Of a stretch of 64,000 nt of DNA, positions 8,564 through 17,367 are shown in pieces. Each line of letters starts with the position of its first letter. The stretch's first letter is position 1. A program made the translations under genes and the position numbers. Below the pieces are notes generated by a model. That model worked only from the letters and a program-made list of their open reading frames with translations, had not been told where the DNA came from and ran no database searches. Source of the stretch: Pseudorhodobacter sp. PARRP1 (GTDB lineage Bacteria; Pseudomonadota; Alphaproteobacteria; Rhodobacterales; Rhodobacteraceae); NCBI GenBank assembly GCA_002256245.1, contig NKIU01000012.1, positions 1 through 64,000 of the forward strand, in the 5' to 3' direction.

Positions 8564-8579
8564 GTTGACGGCTGTCAAC
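8564..8579. promoter_or_regulatory. parS-type RepB site 2, GTTGACGGCTGTCAAC
   Basis: A second match to GTTNNNNGCNNNNAAC, 26 bases after the first and differing from it by one base (A to G), so slightly imperfect as a palindrome. A weaker relative, GTGTTCGGCTGTCAAC, overlaps the ctRNA promoter at 7252-7267. Confidence 0.8.
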
Positions 8580-8588
8580 TTTGCCCGC

Positions 8589-10022
8589 TCATGTGGCGGA
8601 AGCCATGGCAGAGGCCAGCCGCAGATCGTCGACCAACTCTTGCCGCGCACGCGCTTGGGCTGTGGCGTCGGGAAGGCGCAGGATGTGGGCCGGGTGCCAC
8701 GACACCAGCACCGGGCCGTTGTGCAGGCCGGTCTGCACCTTGCCGCGCCGGGCGGTCAACGGGCTGGCATCGCCGGTCAGCGCAAACGCGGCCGAGGCAC
8801 CGAGGGCGACGGTCAGGCGCGGTTGGATAAAGCCAATCTCCAGCCCCAGCCACCAGCGGCAATGTTCGATCTCGGCGCGGTCGGGCGATTGGTGCAACCG
8901 CTGCTTGCCGCGTGGGGTGAATTTGAAATGCTTCACCGCATTGGTCAGCCAGACCCTGCCCGCATCCGCCCCCGCCTGCGCCATCGCCTGATGCAGCGCC
9001 TGCCCCGCTGGCCCGACGAAAGGCCGACCGGCAAGGTCTTCCTGATCACCCGGCTGCTCGCCCACGATCATCAGGGCGGCATCCGGCGCGCCCGTGCCCC
9101 AGACGGTTTGCGTCGCAGCCTCGCACAGCCCGCAGCGGCGGCATTGCATTGCGGCGGCGCGCGCCTGATCCAGACTGTCGGGCAGGGCGACCGCTTGCGG
9201 CATGGCGTTGCGGTAGCGGGTTGAAACCGGGGCAGAGCCCGGACGGGCCGCGCTGGCCCCGGCCTCGCGCATCCGCTGCACGCGGGCTTCGGCATCTTTC
9301 AGCATTTCGGGGATAAGGCGGGTTTCGGGCAGGTTTTTCCAGTATTTCAGCGGCATTTCCGACCGCATCGCATCCAACTTGATCCGTGCGGGGTTGAAAA
9401 TATTGGCAAAATACGTGGCCCATAGGGATTCTGACGCATCATCCGGCAGATCGGGCCGTGCGCCTGCGGGGCCGAAATCCAGCACGCCATCGCGGAATTG
9501 TGCGGTAAGGCGCGGTGTTGCGATCAGCCAATCCATATCGGCGAAACGCTTGGCGAAGAACGAACTGCCCGGCTCCAGCGTGTTATGCTCGGGCTCGAAC
9601 CACGCGGCAAAACTGCGGCGGGGGGTGTCAGAGGGCAATTCGCGAAAGCGCACGAAGGCGTGCATCTTGTGGATGTCACGGCTGACGCCCTTGGCCATCA
9701 GATGCAGCCTGCGCCCCAGTGGATCGGTCTGCGACAGCGGGGTGCCGTCGCGCTGATCCAGCCGCCACAGCGCCTGATAGAGCAGCGCAAACCGCTCGGC
9801 GGCCGCGTGCCAGATCACCTGTTCGGCCAGTTTCACAAACTCCTCCGGCACGCGGATCTGATGCGGGCCGGGGGTGTCGGGCAGCGCCTCGGCGGCAAAC
9901 AGACCGCCGCCGCCGTTCCACTCCACCTGATCGGGCGGGATGCGGTGCGAGATCGCGGTGCGCGCCGCATCCCGCCAAGCCGCAAAGGTGCCGCGCGGGG
10001 GCAGGGGGGCGGCATAGCTCAA
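8589..10022 (-). CDS. UdgX-type uracil-DNA glycosylase fused to an N-terminal DUF4130-like domain
   Basis: About 477 residues. The first half (SYAAPLPPRGTFAAWRDAAR ... FAAWFEPEHNTLEPGSSFFAKRF) is the DNA-metabolism domain usually paired with a radical SAM partner. The second half is a family-4-like UDG with cluster cysteines in CRRCGLC, the motif GEQPGDQEDLAGRPFVGPAG, and the loop GKQRLHQSP. That loop matches the KRRIH loop of UdgX, whose His bonds covalently to uracil-DNA; here it reads KQRLH. The start is probably a TTG at 10022 overlapping the TGA of the radical SAM gene (TTGA); the ATG at 10100 would overlap it by 82 bases. Confidence 0.85.
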   Translation of the reverse strand: MSYAAPLPPRGTFAAWRDAARTAISHRIPPDQVEWNGGGGLFAAEALPDTPGPHQIRVPEEFVKLAEQVIWHAAAERFALLYQALWRLDQRDGTPLSQTDPLGRRLHLMAKGVSRDIHKMHAFVRFRELPSDTPRRSFAAWFEPEHNTLEPGSSFFAKRFADMDWLIATPRLTAQFRDGVLDFGPAGARPDLPDDASESLWATYFANIFNPARIKLDAMRSEMPLKYWKNLPETRLIPEMLKDAEARVQRMREAGASAARPGSAPVSTRYRNAMPQAVALPDSLDQARAAAMQCRRCGLCEAATQTVWGTGAPDAALMIVGEQPGDQEDLAGRPFVGPAGQALHQAMAQAGADAGRVWLTNAVKHFKFTPRGKQRLHQSPDRAEIEHCRWWLGLEIGFIQPRLTVALGASAAFALTGDASPLTARRGKVQTGLHNGPVLVSWHPAHILRLPDATAQARARQELVDDLRLASAMASAT

Positions 10023-11251
10023 ATCAGGCGCAACTGTTCGGGCGGCGGGGCAAAGCGCGCGCGCAGGTTGGCGCTGTCGGTCATGCCCGCAGGGGTCCAT
10101 CCCGGCAAGCTGATGAAAGCTTTGGCTTTTTTCATCAGCGCGCCCATGCGCACCAGGTCTTCAAACCGCAGGGCGTGGTTTTTGCGCGCGGCGATAATGC
10201 GGTCAACCGTGCGGGTGCCAAAGCCCGGCACGCGCAGCAGCATGTCGCGGGTGGCGCGGTTCACATCCAGCGGAAACAAGCCGCGATGCTGCAAGGCCCA
10301 GGCGAGTTTCGGATCAAGATCAAGGTCGAGATGCCCGGCTGTGGCCCCGGTGGCGATCTCATCAGCGCTGAAGCCGTAAAACCGCAGCAGCCAATCGGCC
10401 TGATACAGCCGATGTTCGCGCAACAGTGGCGGTTGGATCAGCGGCAGCGCGGCGGACGCATCGGGGATCGGCGAGAACGCCGAATAATACACCCGCCGCA
10501 GTTTATACCCGGTGTAAAGCCGCGTCGCACTGGTCAGGATGGTGACATCATCGGTGCCGTCCGCGCCGATGATCATCTGCGTGCTTTGGCCTGCGGGCGC
10601 AAACCGTGGCGGCTTTTTGCCGGTATGGCTGCGGTCTTTCGCGGCCTCCCCCTCGAGCCGGACCTGCGCCATGGTGGCGCGGATGGTTTCGGGGCGCTTT
10701 TCGGGGGCGAACTGGCGCAGGCTGGCGTCTTGTGGCAATTCCACGTTGATTGACAGCCGGTCGGCATAAAGCCCCGCCGCCTTGATCAACTCGGCCGAGG
10801 CGTCGGGGATGGTTTTCAGGTGGATATAGCCTTTGAAACCATGCACCTCGCGCAGGGTTTGCGCGATGCGCACCATGTCGGCCATGGTCTGATCGGGCGA
10901 GCGGATGATGCCCGACGACAAGAACAGCCCTTCGATGTAGTTGCGGCGGTAAAACTCCAGCGTCAGCGACACCACTTCTTCCACCGAAAACCGGGCGCGT
11001 TCGACGTTGGACGACACCCGGTTGATGCAATAGGCGCAGTCAAAGATGCAGAAATTCGTCATCAGAATTTTCAGCAGCGAGATGCAGCGCCCATCCGGCG
11101 TGTAGGCGTGACAGATGCCGCTGCCGCCAGACGACCCCAAGCCGCCCTTGCGGGAATCGCGCCGCTCGCCGCCCGAGGATGCGCAAGAGGCGTCGTATTT
11201 TGCGGCGTCTGAAAGCACCGCAAGTTTGTCTTGAAGGGTCATGCTTGCCAT
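10019..11251 (-). CDS. Putative DNA modification/repair radical SAM protein
   Basis: A 410-residue radical SAM enzyme with the cluster motif CIFDCAYC (CxxxCxxC) near residues 68-75. It has an early GGERRDSRKG stretch and a C-terminal helix-hairpin-helix-like region (LRVPGFGTRTVDRIIAAR) that suggests DNA binding. It belongs to the family genetically linked to UDG/DUF4130 proteins, and that partner follows directly with a 4-base overlap. The substrate of the family is unknown. A LexA-type box lies 16 bases before the ATG, so the pair is probably SOS-induced. A second ATG nine bases inside (MTLQDKL) is an alternative start. Confidence 0.9.
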   Translation of the reverse strand: MASMTLQDKLAVLSDAAKYDASCASSGGERRDSRKGGLGSSGGSGICHAYTPDGRCISLLKILMTNFCIFDCAYCINRVSSNVERARFSVEEVVSLTLEFYRRNYIEGLFLSSGIIRSPDQTMADMVRIAQTLREVHGFKGYIHLKTIPDASAELIKAAGLYADRLSINVELPQDASLRQFAPEKRPETIRATMAQVRLEGEAAKDRSHTGKKPPRFAPAGQSTQMIIGADGTDDVTILTSATRLYTGYKLRRVYYSAFSPIPDASAALPLIQPPLLREHRLYQADWLLRFYGFSADEIATGATAGHLDLDLDPKLAWALQHRGLFPLDVNRATRDMLLRVPGFGTRTVDRIIAARKNHALRFEDLVRMGALMKKAKAFISLPGWTPAGMTDSANLRARFAPPPEQLRLI

Positions 11252-11266
11252 TAACAGAACATAGGT

Positions 11267-11281
11267 GTTCTGCTTATGTTC
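11267..11281. promoter_or_regulatory. LexA-type SOS box, GTTC-N7-GTTC
   Basis: The plus strand reads GTTCTGCTTATGTTC, a perfect match to the alphaproteobacterial LexA direct repeat GTTC-N7-GTTC. It sits just upstream of the minus-strand radical SAM/UdgX pair, a fitting target for a DNA-damage repressor. The remaining spacer (11252-11349) holds nothing else I recognise. Confidence 0.75.
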
Positions 11282-11349
11282 GTCAACGCAACCCGCAGCC
11301 GATGCGCGAATATGCGGCAGCGGCTGCGGTCACATTGGTGCGGGCGGCG

Positions 11350-14229
11350 CTATTTTCCCAGCACCGCCAGTATCGCCTCGGTCAGTTCGCGGTCGGAGAA
11401 CGGCTTGCCGAGAATGGTGTAGTTCGGCAAATCCTCGGCCCCCGAAACCGAGCGGCCGCCGGTTGCGAAAATCACCGGCAAGGCTGCAAACATCGCCACC
11501 GCGCGCTGTGCGACCTCGACCCCCGAGATATCGGGCAGGCCGACATCGACGATCAGCAGATCAAAGCTTGCCGCTTGCAAGGCCTCAAGCGCCTCGGTGC
11601 CCGACCCCACGCCGGTCACCACGCAGCCGCTTTCCACCAGCCCATCGACCAGATCCATGCGGATCAGCATCTGGTCCTCGCAGACCAGCACCCGCAGACC
11701 CGCGATTGCGGCGGGGGGGGGCGCGGTGTCGGCGCGTGGTGGCGCTGAGATGGGGGCCGAGATTGCAGCGGGGGAGGGCGGTTTGCCCAGCACTTCGCGG
11801 ATTTTCAGCGCCAGTTGCTCTTGCGTGTAGGGTTTGCTGAGCAGTTGCACGCCGGCATCAAGCCTGCCGCCATGCACGATCGAGTTGCGGGTGTAGCCCG
11901 AGGTGAACAGCACCGGCAGATGCGGGATCAGATGGCGCGCGCGGTCGGCCATCTCGCGGCTGGTGACCTTGCCGGGCATCACCACATCGGTGAACAACAA
12001 GTCAATCCGCACGCCGCTTTCGATCACCGCCAAGGCGCGCTCGGCATCGCGGGCTTGCAGCACGGTATAGCCCAGATCGTTCAGCAGATGGGCTGCGGTG
12101 ATGCGCACATCCTCGTCGTCTTCCACCAGCAAGATCGTCTCATTGCCGCCCGCCAGATCATCGACGGTCAGGCTGGGCGGCAGTTCTTCGGCATCCAGCG
12201 AGCGCGGCAGGTAGATTTTCACCGAGGTGCCGCTGCCGATTTCGCTGTAAATCTTGATATGGCCGCCGGATTGTTTGACAAAGCCGTAAACCATCGACAT
12301 GCCCAGCCCGGTGCCACGGCCTTCGGGTTTGGTGGTGAAAAACGGGTCAAACACCCGCTCTATCACATCCGCAGACATGCCTGATCCGGTGTCTGTCACC
12401 GCCAGCATCACATACTGGCCCGGCACCACATCCAGATGCGACCGCGCGTAGGCTTCATCAAGATAGGCATTGCCGATTTCAATGGTCAGCTTGCCGTGAC
12501 CCTCCATCGCGTCGCGGCCATTGATCGCCATGTTCAGCACGGCGCTTTCAACATTGGTGGGGTCCACGCAGGTGTTCCACAACCCACCTGCCACGATGGT
12601 TTCAACCTCAACCCCTTCGCCGATGGCGCTGCGCACGATATTGCCGGCATCGCGCAACAGCCGCCCAAGGTTGATCACCTTCGGCGCCAGTGGTTGCCTG
12701 CGCCCAAACGATAGCAGTTGCGAGGCAAGCGTTGCCCCGCGCTCTACTGCTTTCATCGCCAATTCGATGCGCGGCATCACCTCTGACGCGGGGTCGATGC
12801 GGCGCTTTGCCAGTTGCAGACTGCCGCTGATGGTTTGCAGCAAGTTGTTGAAATCATGCGCAATACCGCCCGCAAGATTGCCAATCGCCTCCATCTTCTG
12901 GCTTTGGCGCAGGGCGGCGTTTACGGTCTCAAGCTCGCGGTTACGCTCGGCCACGCGGTCTTCCAGCGTCTGGTTCATCTGCGCAATCGCGGCTTCGGCC
13001 AGCTTGCGGTCTTCGATATCGGTGTTGGTGCCGACCCAGCGCTCCACCCGGCCCTCGGCGCAATAGATCGGGGCTGCGCGCACGATGAACCACCGATAGG
13101 CCCCGTCATGGCGGCGGATGCGGAATTCGGTCTCGTATTGAGTGCCAGATGCAAGGGCTGCGGCCCAGCTTGCCGCCGCGCCTTCCAGATCATCGGGGTG
13201 CAAAGCCTGCCCCCAGGCCGCGCCGTAAAGATCGCCCTCGGCCAGCCCGGTATAGGCATAGGCCTGATCGTTCAGCCAATCCAACCCACCGTCGGGCCCG
13301 GCTGTCCAGACCTGATTGGGCATCGACTGCGCCATCACGCGGAACCGCTCGCGCGTCTCAAACAGCTCTGCCTCGGCGGCCTTCTGCTTGGTAACGTCAT
13401 GGCCCTGCACGAAAATGCCAGTCGTCAACCCATCCGAGTCGCGCATCGGCTGAAAGATGAAATCAACGTGCCGCTCGATTTCTGCCTCGCCGCCATCCGG
13501 GCGGAACCGCACCAGTGCGCCGCTCTGCGAAAACGGCGTCCCCGAGGCGTAAACCTGATCCAGCAGTTCGAAAAACCCCTGTCCTTCCAGCTCGGGCAGG
13601 GCGGTGCGCACGCTTTTGCCCAACACATCCGCCCGCCCGATCAGGTCTTTGTAGGCGTCGTTGGCCAGTTGGAACACGTGATCCGGCCCCGAGATGATGG
13701 CGATAAAACCGGGGGCCTGATCGAAAATCGTGCGGAAGAATTGCGCGATGCTGCCCAGTTCCAGATTTTGCCGCGCCACCACTTCGGCGCGGCGCACCAT
13801 CGTGGTGTGATCAGCGGGGTTTGCGGCGCGCTCTGCGGCAGAAGCGATGTAAAGCTCGGTCACGTCATTGGTGTTCTGCAGCAGAAACTCTACCGCGCCC
13901 TGCGCATCCAGCAGCGGCGTGTGCGTCGCACTCCAATACCGCGCCTGCGGGGTGCCGTCCGCCGCGACAATCGGATAGGGGATCAGCGGCAAATGATCGG
14001 TGACGGCGGTTTCGAATACCCGCTTGAACGAGGCTTTCAGCATCCGGTCGGCGACTGAATCCGGCGGGGCTGGAAATTCCTCGGTCATGATGCGGCCAAT
14101 GATCTGCGCCCGCGTGCGCCCCGTCACGGCAAGATAGGCGTCATTCGCCCAGATCATGCGCAGATCGCGGTCCACCAGCACGTGCGGCGACGGAGACGAG
14201 GCGAAGATGGCATCCAGATCAATCAACAT
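11350..14229 (-). CDS. Hybrid histidine kinase: PAS-PAS-PAS-HisKA-HATPase-REC-REC
   Basis: A 959-residue cytoplasmic sensor kinase with no membrane segments. Three PAS domains (about residues 1-120, 155-285 and 295-415) precede a coiled coil (QTLEDRVAERNRELETVNAALRQ) and the phospho-acceptor helix GNLAGGIAHDFNNLLQ. The ATPase domain shows NMAINGRDAM, DTGSGM and GTGLGMSMVYGF. Two receiver domains follow, with DDE...TDVVMPG and CEDQ...VDVGLPDISG. None of the PAS domains has the LOV cysteine motif, so flavin photosensing is not supported. It faces the PRC-barrel gene across 187 bases on the same strand, with a terminator between. Confidence 0.88.
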   Translation of the reverse strand: MLIDLDAIFASSPSPHVLVDRDLRMIWANDAYLAVTGRTRAQIIGRIMTEEFPAPPDSVADRMLKASFKRVFETAVTDHLPLIPYPIVAADGTPQARYWSATHTPLLDAQGAVEFLLQNTNDVTELYIASAAERAANPADHTTMVRRAEVVARQNLELGSIAQFFRTIFDQAPGFIAIISGPDHVFQLANDAYKDLIGRADVLGKSVRTALPELEGQGFFELLDQVYASGTPFSQSGALVRFRPDGGEAEIERHVDFIFQPMRDSDGLTTGIFVQGHDVTKQKAAEAELFETRERFRVMAQSMPNQVWTAGPDGGLDWLNDQAYAYTGLAEGDLYGAAWGQALHPDDLEGAAASWAAALASGTQYETEFRIRRHDGAYRWFIVRAAPIYCAEGRVERWVGTNTDIEDRKLAEAAIAQMNQTLEDRVAERNRELETVNAALRQSQKMEAIGNLAGGIAHDFNNLLQTISGSLQLAKRRIDPASEVMPRIELAMKAVERGATLASQLLSFGRRQPLAPKVINLGRLLRDAGNIVRSAIGEGVEVETIVAGGLWNTCVDPTNVESAVLNMAINGRDAMEGHGKLTIEIGNAYLDEAYARSHLDVVPGQYVMLAVTDTGSGMSADVIERVFDPFFTTKPEGRGTGLGMSMVYGFVKQSGGHIKIYSEIGSGTSVKIYLPRSLDAEELPPSLTVDDLAGGNETILLVEDDEDVRITAAHLLNDLGYTVLQARDAERALAVIESGVRIDLLFTDVVMPGKVTSREMADRARHLIPHLPVLFTSGYTRNSIVHGGRLDAGVQLLSKPYTQEQLALKIREVLGKPPSPAAISAPISAPPRADTAPPPAAIAGLRVLVCEDQMLIRMDLVDGLVESGCVVTGVGSGTEALEALQAASFDLLIVDVGLPDISGVEVAQRAVAMFAALPVIFATGGRSVSGAEDLPNYTILGKPFSDRELTEAILAVLGK

Positions 14230-14370
14230 CTACGCGGTCCTTGTGGCATGAGGGGCGGACTGCTGCGCCCTCGGTCAAATGTCGTTACCGGGTTAGAGAA
14301 GCGATAAGTTTTGTCAACACGGTGTTTGCCACGGCTTTGGATAATCCTGTCCTGGCAAAGAAATCGTGCA

Positions 14371-14400
14371 AAAAGGCCCGCCGATTTGGGCGGGCCTTTT
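14371..14400. terminator. Bidirectional intrinsic terminator
   Basis: An 8-bp stem, GGCCCGCC/GGCGGGCC, with a 6-base loop is flanked by AAAA and TTTT. On the minus strand it ends the PRC-barrel transcript 16 bases after its stop codon. The rest of 14230-14416 shows no gene. Confidence 0.85.
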
Positions 14401-14416
14401 GGTGTTTGGCGGGGAT

Positions 14417-15220
14417 TTAGCCTTCGTAGGTCGGCATGGCTTCCAGTTGTTCTTTGGTTTGGCCCAGATAGACCCGCAGATCGTCGCCGTCGGCTTCTTT
14501 CAGGATGTCCACATCGGCCAGCGGCAGGGCGACGGGCTTTTCACCCATGCCAAGGAAGCCACCGACGTCCACGATCACCTGTTCAACCTTGCCATCCGCG
14601 GACAGCACCAGATTGGACACTTCGCCGATCGCGGCGTCGGTGGCGTCATAGACCTTGGCACCGGTCAGCTTTTCCGAGGTCAGCAGGGTGGCATCAGCGG
14701 CGACATAGCCGTCGCGCAGCATCGGCGCGCGGGTGGCCCCTGCGGCCATGGCATCGGTAGCCGGAGCGGCGGCCATCGCATCGCCGTTGGTCGCGCTGTT
14801 CATCGCATAGGGCGGGGCGGCCTCAAAATCGGCGCGCTTGGCGGTCATCACCAGGAAAAAGTCGTCCGGCGCATCGGCGGTGGCGCTGTCGCTGACGAAT
14901 TTGATCGCCTCCATCCCGACGGCGACCTGACGCTCGCCCATCCCCAGAAAGCCGCCGATATCGACCAGAACCGCATCGACCTTGCCATCGCGCGACAGGA
15001 TCACGTCGTTGATCTCGCCGATATCGTCCCAGCCTTGCTGCGCGCCGTTGTATTCGGTGGCATCAATCGCGGCTTCCGAAGCATAGACGCGCATGCCGAT
15101 AAAATCAGACGCGCGCACGTTCAACGGGTCGGCAGCGGCACGGAAGGCCGCGACATCTTGCGCCGCAGCGGCACCGGCAAGACCGGCAAGCAGGGCGGTG
15201 GACAGCAAAAGCTTTTTCAT
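14417..15220 (-). CDS. Exported protein with two PRC-barrel domains
   Basis: About 267 residues. A signal peptide (MKKLLLSTALLAGLAGAAAAQ) ends near residue 22, so the protein is exported. Two PRC-barrel repeats follow, each with the near-identical hallmark VDIGGFLGMGE (first repeat) or VDVGGFLGMGE (second repeat). Between them is an Ala/Met-rich linker. The start was chosen among three consecutive ATGs because GGAG is best spaced to the third. PRC barrels also occur in reaction-centre subunit H (PuhA) and RimM, but this protein is periplasmic and of unknown role. Its position near the PGC may be chance. Confidence 0.8.
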   Translation of the reverse strand: MKKLLLSTALLAGLAGAAAAQDVAAFRAAADPLNVRASDFIGMRVYASEAAIDATEYNGAQQGWDDIGEINDVILSRDGKVDAVLVDIGGFLGMGERQVAVGMEAIKFVSDSATADAPDDFFLVMTAKRADFEAAPPYAMNSATNGDAMAAAPATDAMAAGATRAPMLRDGYVAADATLLTSEKLTGAKVYDATDAAIGEVSNLVLSADGKVEQVIVDVGGFLGMGEKPVALPLADVDILKEADGDDLRVYLGQTKEQLEAMPTYEG

Positions 15221-15567
15221 CATCATCTCCAAGAGCTGCAAAGGTTGCACGCATTCAGCGCTGTCTGAAAAACGCAAGGCCGCGCCGGGTGGTTCCGAAA
15301 TTAATCAGCAAATTCAACGGGAACCATCACGCCCCTGGCGCGTTGCGGCGGGGGTTTGGGGCTAAGATGACGGGCTGCCACAGCCAGCTTTGCGCCGCGC
15401 TGGCCTTTGTTTTAACGCGGCAATGCAGCATTTTACGCCTGTAACTTTTTCAAGAAACCCGTCTTGCCACAATCTTGAAACGTCATATAGTCACAGCCTC
15501 AAAGGCATACGAGGATCGGTGATCTTTCGGCGGGCCATTGACACTGATGGCTTTGGAGGGGGTCAAC
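15221..15567. promoter_or_regulatory. Intergenic region with predicted promoter of the AerR-like gene
   Basis: This 347-bp divergent gap contains TTGCCA (15464-15469), a 16-base spacer and TATAGT (15486-15491) reading toward the AerR-like gene. I found no TGT-N12-ACA PpsR site here, unlike most other PGC promoters. Confidence 0.5.
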
Positions 15568-16392
15568 ATGTCACGCTCTGCTGCAATAGACAGGCGCATG
15601 CTTGAAGTGGCGCTTTCTGAAATAGATGCGGTGCAAAAATCGTTGCCACAGGCCACGCTCAATACCCTTGCGGTTGAGGTTGTCAGCCGTGTTGCCAACA
15701 ATCTGCGCTTTGAGGTGCAGCCCGATCTGCAACCGTCTGCTGATGAGATCGACACGCTTTGCAATGCCTTGGTGTCAGATGATCCGCGTGAGGCTGCGAC
15801 GCTTATCGATCGCGCGCAGATGCGGGGTTCCAGCTATGAAACGCTGTGCCTGCTGTATCTCAGCGTGGCGGCGCGGCGGTTGGGCGAGTGGTGGGACAAT
15901 GACGAGGTCAGCTTTTACCGCGTGACCGTTGCTGCCGGGCGGATCTATGCGATTTTGCGCATCTTGCGGCGCGAACGGCCGCTTGGCACACCAAACCTGC
16001 TGCGGGCCGCTACTTTTGCCTCGGTTCCGGGCGAGAATCACACCTTGGGCATCACCATCGCCAGCGATCTTGCGCGCGAGCGTGGGTGGGATATCGAGTT
16101 GTTTGTCGGGCTGACCCATGACGTGCTGGTGGAAAAGCTGGAACAGCGCCAGCCGATGCTGATCGGGCTTTCGGCCAGTGGCAAGCGGTCGCTGCCGGCG
16201 CTGACACGGCTGATCGTGGCGCTGCGCATCCATAATCCCGGCGCGCGGATACTGGTTTGCGGCCAGATCGCTGCCAGCAACCTGACGCTGGTGGGGGTGA
16301 CGGGCGCGGATGCGGCGGCGGCAGATTTCGACTCGGCGCTGGCGCTTATGGATCGGTTGCTGAACCTGCCGACCAACCGGCTGCCGATCTAG
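15568..16392 (+). CDS. B12-binding AerR/PpaA-like regulator (second copy in the cluster)
   Basis: A 274-residue protein starting MSRSAAIDRRMLEVALSE after a strong GGAGGGGG site. Residues about 60-135 form the helical cap (AARRLGEWWDNDEVSFYRVTVA). The C-terminal cobalamin domain has PGENHTLG with the axial-ligand candidate His at residue 158, matching QHTLG of the PpaA gene at 58685 and His145 of R. capsulatus AerR. AerR/PpaA proteins bind cobalamin and modulate the PpsR/CrtJ repressor in light and oxygen control. This copy lies beside bciA-hemE rather than ppsR. No DNA-binding domain is visible. Function is inferred from homology. Confidence 0.75.
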   Translation: MSRSAAIDRRMLEVALSEIDAVQKSLPQATLNTLAVEVVSRVANNLRFEVQPDLQPSADEIDTLCNALVSDDPREAATLIDRAQMRGSSYETLCLLYLSVAARRLGEWWDNDEVSFYRVTVAAGRIYAILRILRRERPLGTPNLLRAATFASVPGENHTLGITIASDLARERGWDIELFVGLTHDVLVEKLEQRQPMLIGLSASGKRSLPALTRLIVALRIHNPGARILVCGQIAASNLTLVGVTGADAAAADFDSALALMDRLLNLPTNRLPI

Positions 16393-16398
16393 CGGCGC

Positions 16399-17367
16399 CT
16401 AAAACACCGCATGCGCGCCTCGGTCATCCACGGCGTCGCCACGGATAAGGCGCGCGTAATGGTCAAACAGGGTTTCCTTGCCAGTGCTGGGGGTGGCCTC
16501 GGCATCATAGCGGCCGGTGGCGGGGTTCAGCACCAGCATGGATTCGGTGGCATAATAGCGCCCGATCCGCGCGAGTTCTGCCTTGGCGCGCAGCGGCGGC
16601 GCAATCCGCCCCGCAGCACTTAACCCCGCGATAATCGTATCCAGCAGCGCCACCGGCACCTGCCGGAATTTCGGCGGTGTCTCCAGCAGGCGGAACAAGG
16701 CCTCGCCTTGTTGGCGGGGCGTGATCGCAGGGCCGGGGCCGCCGATGGGCAGGATGCGGTTGTGCAGGGCAGGGTCGCCGAGGCAATCGGCCAGATAGCG
16801 GGCAAGGTCGCCATCGCTGATCGGCTTGCAGGCGGTAAGCTGCCCATCGCCAAACAGCAAAAACGGCTTGCCCGCGCGCAGACGGTTCACTTGCCCCGAC
16901 AGCGATTTGAAATAGGCCGTGGGCCGCACGATGGAATAGATCAGCCCCGATCGGGTCAAGGCCTGCTCAAACGCCAGTTTGGCGTGTTGGAAGGCAAGCT
17001 TCGGCCTTTGCACGCAGATCGCCGACAGCAGCACAAACTGGCGCACCCCTGCCGCCTGCGCCACCGCCAGCGCATCGACATGCGCCTTGTGGTCAATCGC
17101 CCAAGCGTCCTGTGGCGCACCTGTGCGCGAGGCAAGGCAGGACACCACGGCATCGAACGGCTCGCCGCGAAAGCCATCGCGGGCCAGTTGGGCAGGGTCG
17201 GTCACATCGCCAAACCGCAGCTCTGCGCTGGTCTGCGCGGCCGCGCCGGGCCGCACAAAACACACCACCTGATGCCCGCGCGCCAGCAGCGCCGCCACCG
17301 TTGCGCGGCCAATCGTGCCGGTTGCGCCCAGCACAAACACCCGCAGGGCAGGGGGCGGCGTGCTCAT
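16399..17367 (-). CDS. bciA: Divinyl (proto)chlorophyllide 8-vinyl reductase BciA
   Basis: A 322-residue NAD(P)-binding protein of the atypical short-chain reductase type. The Rossmann motif [19 protein letters not shown] is at about residues 14-32. BciA/DVR signatures follow: [34 protein letters not shown] and [19 protein letters not shown]. It reduces the C8 vinyl group of chlorophyll intermediates with NADPH. Its ATG overlaps the hemE TGA as ATGA, so hemE-bciA form one operon. It converges on the AerR-like gene with a 6-base gap. Confidence 0.88.
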   Translation of the reverse strand: MSTPPPALRVFVLGATGTIGRATVAALLARGHQVVCFVRPGAAAQTSAELRFGDVTDPAQLARDGFRGEPFDAVVSCLASRTGAPQDAWAIDHKAHVDALAVAQAAGVRQFVLLSAICVQRPKLAFQHAKLAFEQALTRSGLIYSIVRPTAYFKSLSGQVNRLRAGKPFLLFGDGQLTACKPISDGDLARYLADCLGDPALHNRILPIGGPGPAITPRQQGEALFRLLETPPKFRQVPVALLDTIIAGLSAAGRIAPPLRAKAELARIGRYYATESMLVLNPATGRYDAEATPSTGKETLFDHYARLIRGDAVDDRGAHAVF

